Assembly: GCA_011772595.1 (NCBI GenBank)
Contig: WVZH01000046.1
Span: 91,281 to 103,232, forward strand
Direction of reading: 5' to 3'
Source: Anaerolineales bacterium
GTDB taxonomy: Bacteria > Chloroflexota > Anaerolineae > Anaerolineales > E44-bin32
Length of the DNA stretch: 11,952 bases
Shown here: piece by piece, positions 7,479 to 11,952 of the stretch
Layout: each line of letters opens with the position of its first letter
Numbering within the stretch: position 1 is the first letter of the stretch
Position numbers and translations under genes: made by a program
Notes under the pieces: generated by a model
The model's database searches: none
Told to the model about the DNA's origin: nothing
What the model saw: only the letters and a program-made list of their open reading frames with translations

Positions 7479-7484
7479 ATTATA
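7479..7484 (-). promoter_or_regulatory. Candidate -10 box for leaderless pfkB-type gene
   Basis: On the minus strand a consensus TATAAT occupies 7484-7479 and is followed by eight bases and then the kinase ATG (7470-7468). Transcription would start at or next to the ATG, giving a leaderless mRNA, which agrees with the absence of a ribosome site. No good -35 is seen at 16-18 nt upstream, so support rests on the -10 alone. Confidence 0.45.
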
Positions 7485-7496
7485 CCCTTATGCGTT

Positions 7497-7502
7497 GGAG
7501 GG
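7497..7502 (+). promoter_or_regulatory. Shine-Dalgarno deciding the SIS gene start
   Basis: GGAGGG ends four bases before GTG 7507. It is the only strong ribosome site in this frame near the start and favours GTG 7507 over the upstream ATG 7405, which would overlap the divergent kinase gene by 66 nt. Confidence 0.65.
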
Positions 7503-7506
7503 TTCC

Positions 7507-8601
7507 GTGCAAGACTCACTTACGCTTCAGTCGTCGATGGCTGCGGAATATCTTGCGCAGTCATGGCCCCTTGCAAGAGAGCAAGGATCGGATGCTCTAA
7601 CCCAGGATTACGCCTCGGTCAAGGAGATTGTGTTGTGTGGCTGTGGAGATTCCCACCATGCTGCGGAGGGGCTCGGATTTGCTTTGCAAATCTGGACCGG
7701 CTGTCGAACTCGTGCAGTGCACTCTATGAAGGCTGCGCGCTATCTCATTCCTTGTATTAGAAGCCAGGATGGAGAGATCTTGGTGGTCGGCATTTCGGTC
7801 TCGGGTGAGGTCGCCCGCACCATCGAGGCGATCGAAGTGGCATCAGCTATGGGGATGCGCACTTTGGCGATCAGTGGCTCGGCAGAGAGCACACTGGCCG
7901 AAATTGCCGAGAAGGCACTCATACTATCAACTCCATCCTTGCAACATGGTCCCGGTTTGCTAAATTTCCTTGCCTCATTGTTAATGGGTTATTCGGTTGC
8001 CTTCGCCCTCTCGAAAGCGTCGATACGCGAGGAGATCGATCAAGTACTCAGGGCGTTCCCGAAAGTGCTCGCTGCATGGCAAGAAAGGCAAGAGGCACAC
8101 GGTTTTGAATTCGCAGAGCAGCACACAGATGCACCAATTGTTTTTCTAGGGAGTGGTCCTGCGTACGGCGCAGCGCTCTTTTCTGCTGCAAAAGTAATCG
8201 AAGCTTCAGGTGGGGCAGCTTGGGGCCAAGATGTAGAGGAATGGGCGCATCTCGAGTACTTCTGTGAACCACCCCACATGCCGACCTGGCTATTAGGGGC
8301 ACGAGGTCGCAGTACTTCGCGAGAGATCGAGGTGGAGGAAGCTGCAAGGCGAATCGGTCGGCATTTCACTCGGAGTGTCTGGGAAGGCTCAGAAGGATGG
8401 TCGGATTTTGTGTGCGAAGCGGTTGCGCCTTTGGGGCTCTGGGCGGGACCGGTCGCCTACGCAAGTCGCAGAGCTGAATTATTAGGAGAACGTCCCTTTC
8501 GAGGATTTGGTGGTGGACGGAGTCGTGAGGAGGGTGGCGGGGCGAGTCGTATCCGAAGTAGTCAGCGCATCACTCCTGAGGATGGGCTAGATGCTTGGTG
8601 A
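7507..8601 (+). CDS. Double-SIS-domain sugar isomerase/deaminase-like protein
   Basis: A 364-residue protein (GTG start) with two SIS domains arranged as in the isomerase half of GlmS and in AgaS-type deaminases, without a glutaminase domain. SIS1 begins IVLCGCGDSHHAAEG (41-55) with the second phosphosugar loop VVGISVSGEVART (93-105). SIS2 begins IVFLGSGPAYGAA (211-223), followed by the GlmS-like segment QDVEEWAHLEYF (241-252), where the catalytic Glu of GlmS would fall. The tail has FRGFGGGRSREEGGG (331-345) and an SRIRSS motif (347-352), a pattern I associate with Anaerolineae SIS proteins. It probably binds a phosphosugar and converts a ketose/aldose or amino-sugar phosphate. It lies head to head with the kinase gene, 36 nt between starts, suggesting a shared pathway. 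A purely regulatory sugar-binding role cannot be excluded. Confidence 0.85.
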   Translation: MQDSLTLQSSMAAEYLAQSWPLAREQGSDALTQDYASVKEIVLCGCGDSHHAAEGLGFALQIWTGCRTRAVHSMKAARYLIPCIRSQDGEILVVGISVSGEVARTIEAIEVASAMGMRTLAISGSAESTLAEIAEKALILSTPSLQHGPGLLNFLASLLMGYSVAFALSKASIREEIDQVLRAFPKVLAAWQERQEAHGFEFAEQHTDAPIVFLGSGPAYGAALFSAAKVIEASGGAAWGQDVEEWAHLEYFCEPPHMPTWLLGARGRSTSREIEVEEAARRIGRHFTRSVWEGSEGWSDFVCEAVAPLGLWAGPVAYASRRAELLGERPFRGFGGGRSREEGGGASRIRSSQRITPEDGLDAW

Positions 8602-8630
8602 AGAAAAAGAAGGCAGAACTAAAGTCTCAT

Positions 8631-8658
8631 TTGCGGCAATCTTAAATGTGTGTATAAT
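8631..8658 (+). promoter_or_regulatory. Sigma-70-type promoter for the OmpR-like regulator
   Basis: TTGCGG (8631-8636) and a consensus TATAAT (8653-8658) are separated by 16 bases. Transcription would start near 8665, leaving a leader of about 56 nt that holds a G7 run (8681-8687) and the ribosome site AGAGGA (8707-8712), eight bases before ATG 8721. The rest of the 119-nt gap 8602-8720 shows nothing else. Confidence 0.65.
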
Positions 8659-8720
8659 GACGACCGGGTAACTCTCACAAGGGGGGGTTGCCTTAAATCA
8701 TGTGCCAGAGGATCCCCTAG

Positions 8721-9383
8721 ATGACAACGGCGAAAATTCTTCTGATCGAAAGTGGCCGAGCAAACGCGCCATCATTTGCTCCCGCATTAGAGAAGAAGGG
8801 ATACGCCGTATCGGTATACCACAAATTGGACGACGCTCTGACAGCGGCCGAAAAACGAGCTCCTGATCTGATCGTGCTGGACGCCGCCTCAATGAAGACC
8901 AGTGGGACACGGCTTTCCCGCAAGACTCGGGTCATGCTCCCTAATCTACCTATTATCCTAGTAGCGCCCGAGAGCACACGACCAGATCCGGGGAGCGGTG
9001 CAAGCTTAACATTGGTTCATCCCTTCACACCTCGCAAATTACTCAACCGAGTCGCACGCCTCCTTCCTGGCGACGAGAGTTACACACTCGAGGTTGGGCC
9101 CATAAAATTGAATCTAGCGCAATGCAAGGTTCGGTGCTTCAAGAAGGAATCACGGCTCACACCCAAGCAAGCTCAATTACTTGAAGTATTCATGCACAAT
9201 CCGGGTCGCCTGATGACTCGAAAGAGACTTATTCGCCAGGTTTGGCATACTGACTACACAGGGGATACGCGTACCCTAGATGTCCATATGAGCTGGTTGC
9301 GACATGCTATCGAGCCAGACCCTAAGAAACCTCGCTTTCTCAAGACAATCCGAGGGATGGGTTACCGCCTCGATCTCCTGTAG
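8721..9383 (+). CDS. OmpR-family winged-helix regulator with degenerate receiver
   Basis: A 220-residue transcription factor with a receiver-like domain (5-116) and an OmpR/PhoB DNA-binding domain (122-220). The DNA-binding half is well kept: LTPKQAQLLEVFMHNPGRLMTR (146-167), RTLDVHMSWLRHAIEP (184-199, recognition helix) and a C-terminal hairpin FLKTIRGMGYRL (207-218). The receiver is atypical: the acidic pocket is E10-S11, the switch Thr/Ser is A82, and the conserved Lys of KPF is H100 in VHPF; only D54 in IVLDA remains. It is therefore unlikely to respond to phosphorylation in the usual way and may be constitutive or ligand-controlled. No histidine kinase is adjacent, and it is a single-gene unit with its own promoter, ending at a hairpin. 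Target genes are unknown. Confidence 0.9.
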   Translation: MTTAKILLIESGRANAPSFAPALEKKGYAVSVYHKLDDALTAAEKRAPDLIVLDAASMKTSGTRLSRKTRVMLPNLPIILVAPESTRPDPGSGASLTLVHPFTPRKLLNRVARLLPGDESYTLEVGPIKLNLAQCKVRCFKKESRLTPKQAQLLEVFMHNPGRLMTRKRLIRQVWHTDYTGDTRTLDVHMSWLRHAIEPDPKKPRFLKTIRGMGYRLDLL

Positions 9384-9413
9384 CTGTTTGAACACCTATG
9401 TAATACCATTTAC

Positions 9414-9469
9414 GATCGGCACCGAAGGGACCGGCACTTTCTACAGTGCCGGTCCCTTCGGTGCCGATC
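9414..9469. terminator. 25-bp perfect hairpin at a convergent junction (candidate bidirectional terminator or repeat)
   Basis: Arms 9414-9438 and 9445-9469 are perfect reverse complements with a 6-nt loop (TTCTAC). The structure starts 31 nt after the regulator stop, between that plus-strand gene and the minus-strand methylase. No T-run follows on either strand, so termination, if any, is not of the simple intrinsic type. The stem repeats CGGCAC at a 15-nt interval and shares its inner half with the 5246-5282 hairpin. The remaining parts of 9384-9564 show no gene or further site. Confidence 0.65.
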
Positions 9470-9564
9470 ATCTCGCTATTCTGGCTTTGAAAGGAACTCT
9501 CCGTTAAGTTCAGGTTAAACTCCGCGACGCATGACCTAAGTGGAATTTTGGTGTGAAGGACACA

Positions 9565-10887
9565 TCAATCGTTGGGGATCTCAAGCTGAAAAGAGGTGAC
9601 ACCGACACGGCCTAGCAGATCAACGGCACGAATGCGGATCGAATACCTCCCGGGTGTATCATAGGAGTACGTTAAGACCAAATCGATATTTTTATCACGC
9701 CATCGTCGAAGGGCTTGGGATCGACTATGGAAGACTTGGCCATCGTATTTCCAATCGACCTCCCAGAGAATAACGTTATCCGGGAAGGGCTCCGTCTGGG
9801 ACTTACCAAATTCAAGGGACTCAAGTTCAAGGGAGACCTCGACTCCCTGCGAGCGTACGCGACATTCAACCGATACATCTGTTTCAGTCGGTGATTCCTG
9901 GGTGCGCCAGAGAGAGAAAGAACTGGTCGATTGCTCGAGTAAAAGCCGTCGGTAGGTTGTCTGGATGGCAATGGGAGTGAGGTCGCATGCGATCCAACGT
10001 CTACCAAGCCGGGATGCAACGACTGGCGTCGTGCCAGATCCGCAAAAGAAGTCAGCCACGAGATCACCCGGATCGCTGGAAGCCACGATGATTCGTTCGA
10101 GTAAAGCCTCTGGTTTCTGGGTAGGATAGCCAGTACGCTCGCTATGCAACCTTGCCACGACCGGGAAATACCACCAATCCTCGGGCACCTTTCCTCGTTC
10201 GAGGTCCGGTTGTTTGCCGAAGCCTGCCTTGGGTGAGCTTTCGAAAGTCTTTACTGTCGAGGATGCATAGGGAACACGTACGGCGTCTGCGTTAAACGTA
10301 TATTCGTCTGACTTCGTATAGACAAGGATCGTGTCGTGCTTGCGTTTAAACGCGGTCCGGATAGGCGACGGTCCGTGGTAGACCCAGACGATCTCGTTGA
10401 GCAACATATCGGGTCCAAAGATCTCATCAAGAAGTACCCGGGCATACGCTGAAGCATGCCAATCGAGGTGAAGATACAGAGTCCCCGTGGGTGCCAATAA
10501 CTCATGTATCATGCATAACCGCGGGTAGATCATGTCCAAGTACGCCGCCCCATCGGACCAAGCATCCTGGTATCCTTCGGTGGTATGCCATGCTTCGGGT
10601 TTTCGCGAATCTTCTCCCCGACCGATGCGCGCCGCATAGACGTTTCCCGTGAGAAAAGGAGGATCTGCGTAGACAAGGTCGATGGAATCGCGAAACTCGG
10701 GCAATAAAGCTGCCATGATAGCGAAATTGTCGCCTTGGATTAATCTTCCCTGGAGATTCTGGTCCTTTTCCGGGGCGGATCCAACGACTTCTGTTTCCTG
10801 TTGAAGGGTGACCATCGCAGGGTTTTGTTCCTGACGACGTTCCCACTTGAGACGTGCAAATGGTTGGCGGCGTTTCTTTTTCTTCAT
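9565..10887 (-). CDS. Beta-class DNA methyltransferase (N6-adenine or N4-cytosine) with extra C-terminal beta domain
   Basis: A 440-residue SAM-dependent DNA amino-methyltransferase. After a Lys/Arg-rich N-terminus (MKKKKRRQPF) come LIQGDNFAIM (49-58), the catalytic DPPF (75-78), a central variable region of about 85-245 that should hold target recognition, YPTQKPEALLERII (254-267) and the SAM loop DFFCGSGTT (279-287). The DPPF-before-FCGSGTT order defines the beta class. Residues 320-440 are additional: a beta-rich segment with VDWKYDGQVFHSRSQ (377-391) and YSYDTPGRYSIRIRAVD (407-423), resembling a PKD/Ig-like fold. DPPF rather than DPPY is common in adenine or cytosine N4 enzymes and does not settle the base. 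No restriction enzyme is adjacent, so it may be an orphan methylase. It starts 12 nt after the upstream GTPase gene, without a clear ribosome site. Confidence 0.88.
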   Translation of the reverse strand: MKKKKRRQPFARLKWERRQEQNPAMVTLQQETEVVGSAPEKDQNLQGRLIQGDNFAIMAALLPEFRDSIDLVYADPPFLTGNVYAARIGRGEDSRKPEAWHTTEGYQDAWSDGAAYLDMIYPRLCMIHELLAPTGTLYLHLDWHASAYARVLLDEIFGPDMLLNEIVWVYHGPSPIRTAFKRKHDTILVYTKSDEYTFNADAVRVPYASSTVKTFESSPKAGFGKQPDLERGKVPEDWWYFPVVARLHSERTGYPTQKPEALLERIIVASSDPGDLVADFFCGSGTTPVVASRLGRRWIACDLTPIAIQTTYRRLLLEQSTSSFSLWRTQESPTETDVSVECRVRSQGVEVSLELESLEFGKSQTEPFPDNVILWEVDWKYDGQVFHSRSQALRRWRDKNIDLVLTYSYDTPGRYSIRIRAVDLLGRVGVTSFQLEIPND

Positions 10888-10899
10888 CGCTTGCGGGTG

Positions 10900-11952
10900 T
10901 TATATTCGACCCATTTTATCTTCAAGTAGATCTGCCAAGGTTGGTTGACCGATCACCTGTAGTTCGTAGCGGACTCGTTGTGTAGGCTTCTTGAGCTTGA
11001 GCAAACGGTTCAAATCGATGGGAGTTCCGATTAAAACAAGGTCGGCATCGGTGCTGTTTATTGTTTCTTCCAATTCGCGCATTTGTTTTGAGCCGTATCC
11101 CATGGCGGGTAAGACATCGCCTGTGGTGGGGTAATGGGCGTATGTTTCAAGAATGCTACCCACCGCAAACGGTCGTGGATCGATGATCTCGGCGGCACCA
11201 AACCGTCTTGCCGCTATCCACGCTGCACCATAAGCCATCTCGCCGTGTGTGAGTGTGGGGCCGTCTTCGACTACCAAGACGCGCTTTCCACGGATGGCGG
11301 CAGGCTCGTCGACGAGTATCGGGGAAGCAGCTTCCAATATAACGGCTTTCGGGTTCAAATCCTGGACATTGTTGCGTACTTCAAGGATGGCATCATTAGA
11401 TGCGGTGTCTACTTTATTGATCAGAACGACATCTGCTGCAATGACGTTCGTCTCTCCAGGATGATATCTACGCTCGTGCCCCGGTCGGTGGGGATCGACG
11501 ACCACGATGTGCAGATCACTCTGGAAGAAGGGAAGATCGTTGTTCCCGCCGTCCCAGAGGATGACGTCCACTTCCTTTTCTGTCTGTCGAAGGATTTGCT
11601 CGTAGTCTACACCTGCATATACGATGGAGCCGTGCTGGAGGTGGGGCTCATATTCTTCGCGTTCTTCGATCGTGCATTGGTATTTATCCAGGTCTTCGTA
11701 GGACGCAAAACGCTGCACCGCTTGTTTCACGAGATCACCATACGGCATCGGATGACGTACGACCGCTACACGATATCCTAGATCACGCAGGATGGTTGCC
11801 ACACGCCGGCTCGTCTGGCTTTTACCGCTACCTGTGCGTGCCGCGCAAACAGAGATCACAGGTGTATCGGATTTTAATTGCGTGCTGTTCAGACCCATCA
11901 AACGGAAATCTGCGCCAGTAGCTAACACGAGAGATGCTTTGTGCATCACAAG
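10900..11952 (-). CDS. COG2403 GTPase, cyclic 2,3-diphosphoglycerate synthetase-like (5' end missing)
   Basis: P-loop protein of the COG2403 family, which includes the archaeal cyclic 2,3-diphosphoglycerate synthetase; bacterial members have no settled function. About 349 residues are visible: VMHKASLVLATGADFRLMG at the cut end, P-loop AARTGSGKSQTSRR (36-49), VRHPMPYGDL (64-73), a DGGNND segment (133-138) in the position of a magnesium-binding loop, and the guanine-type NKVD motif (178-181). The frame stays open to the window edge (Leu-Val before MHKAS), and family members are roughly 450 residues, so the missing N-terminus of about 100 residues, a Rossmann-like domain in relatives, lies outside the window. 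The methylase gene follows at 12 nt. An Mg/Ni-handling or phospho-metabolite ligase role is possible; cDPG synthesis in a bacterium is not implied. Confidence 0.82.
   Translation of the reverse strand, partial: LVMHKASLVLATGADFRLMGLNSTQLKSDTPVISVCAARTGSGKSQTSRRVATILRDLGYRVAVVRHPMPYGDLVKQAVQRFASYEDLDKYQCTIEEREEYEPHLQHGSIVYAGVDYEQILRQTEKEVDVILWDGGNNDLPFFQSDLHIVVVDPHRPGHERRYHPGETNVIAADVVLINKVDTASNDAILEVRNNVQDLNPKAVILEAASPILVDEPAAIRGKRVLVVEDGPTLTHGEMAYGAAWIAARRFGAAEIIDPRPFAVGSILETYAHYPTTGDVLPAMGYGSKQMRELEETINSTDADLVLIGTPIDLNRLLKLKKPTQRVRYELQVIGQPTLADLLEDKMGRI

Noticed and set aside
7405..7506. Longer N-terminus for the SIS protein starting at ATG 7405
   Set aside because: It runs antisense over the kinase gene start; GTG 7507 has a clear GGAGGG and fits the family N-terminus.
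8659..8720. Riboswitch or attenuator in the leader with the G7 run
   Set aside because: The leader is only about 56 nt and I could not build a stable conserved structure or terminator in it.
11134..11781. Open 215-codon frame on the plus strand antisense to the COG2403 gene
   Set aside because: The opposite strand has a clear P-loop GTPase with recognisable motifs; this frame has no family features or ribosome site and is a shadow.

Overview
The window looks like chromosomal DNA of mid GC content from a free-living bacterium. Several traits point to Chloroflexota, class Anaerolineae or near it: a membrane protein with long Thr/Pro/Ser (TPT-type) linkers, a double-SIS protein with an FRGFGGGRS-type tail, a COG2403 GTPase next to a DPPF DNA methylase, and scattered intergenic palindromes. 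This placement is inference from style and family recall, not a search result.

Layout. (1) 1-5069, plus strand, a tight operon: the 3' part of a SpoIIE-type phosphatase fused to an RsbW-like ATPase domain, a STAS anti-anti-sigma protein, a single-domain CheY-like receiver, a GH36 alpha-galactosidase, and a two-TM protein exposing a Thr/Pro-linked globular domain. Junctions are overlapping or nearly so: 11-nt overlap, 10-nt gap, ATGA overlap, 7-nt gap. (2) 5070-5364, a convergent gap with a widely dispersed repeat (GTCATTGCGAG...GAAGCAATCTC type on the minus strand) and an 18-bp perfect hairpin. (3) 5365-7470, minus strand, a pair separated by 3 nt: a PfkB-family sugar kinase followed by an M20 metallopeptidase/deacylase. 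Facing it at 7507-8601 on the plus strand is a double-SIS (GlmS-isomerase-like) protein. (4) 8602-8720, a promoter region, leading to 8721-9383, an OmpR-type regulator whose receiver has lost most phosphorylation residues. (5) 9384-9564, a second convergent gap with a 25-bp perfect hairpin related to the first. (6) 9565-11952, minus strand: a COG2403 (cyclic 2,3-diphosphoglycerate synthetase-like) GTPase, cut by the window edge, then a beta-class DNA methyltransferase with an extra C-terminal beta-rich domain.

How the parts fit. The first block joins a partner-switching module (phosphatase plus kinase-like domain acting on a STAS protein) and a receiver to a cytoplasmic alpha-galactosidase through translational coupling. 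The middle block (sugar kinase, amidohydrolase-like M20 enzyme, SIS isomerase/deaminase) fits uptake and conversion of a sugar or amino-sugar derivative, though no substrate can be named. The two related hairpins each sit exactly where genes converge, so they may be bidirectional transcription stops as well as members of a dispersed repeat family. No tRNA, rRNA, CRISPR array, transposase or phage gene was seen.
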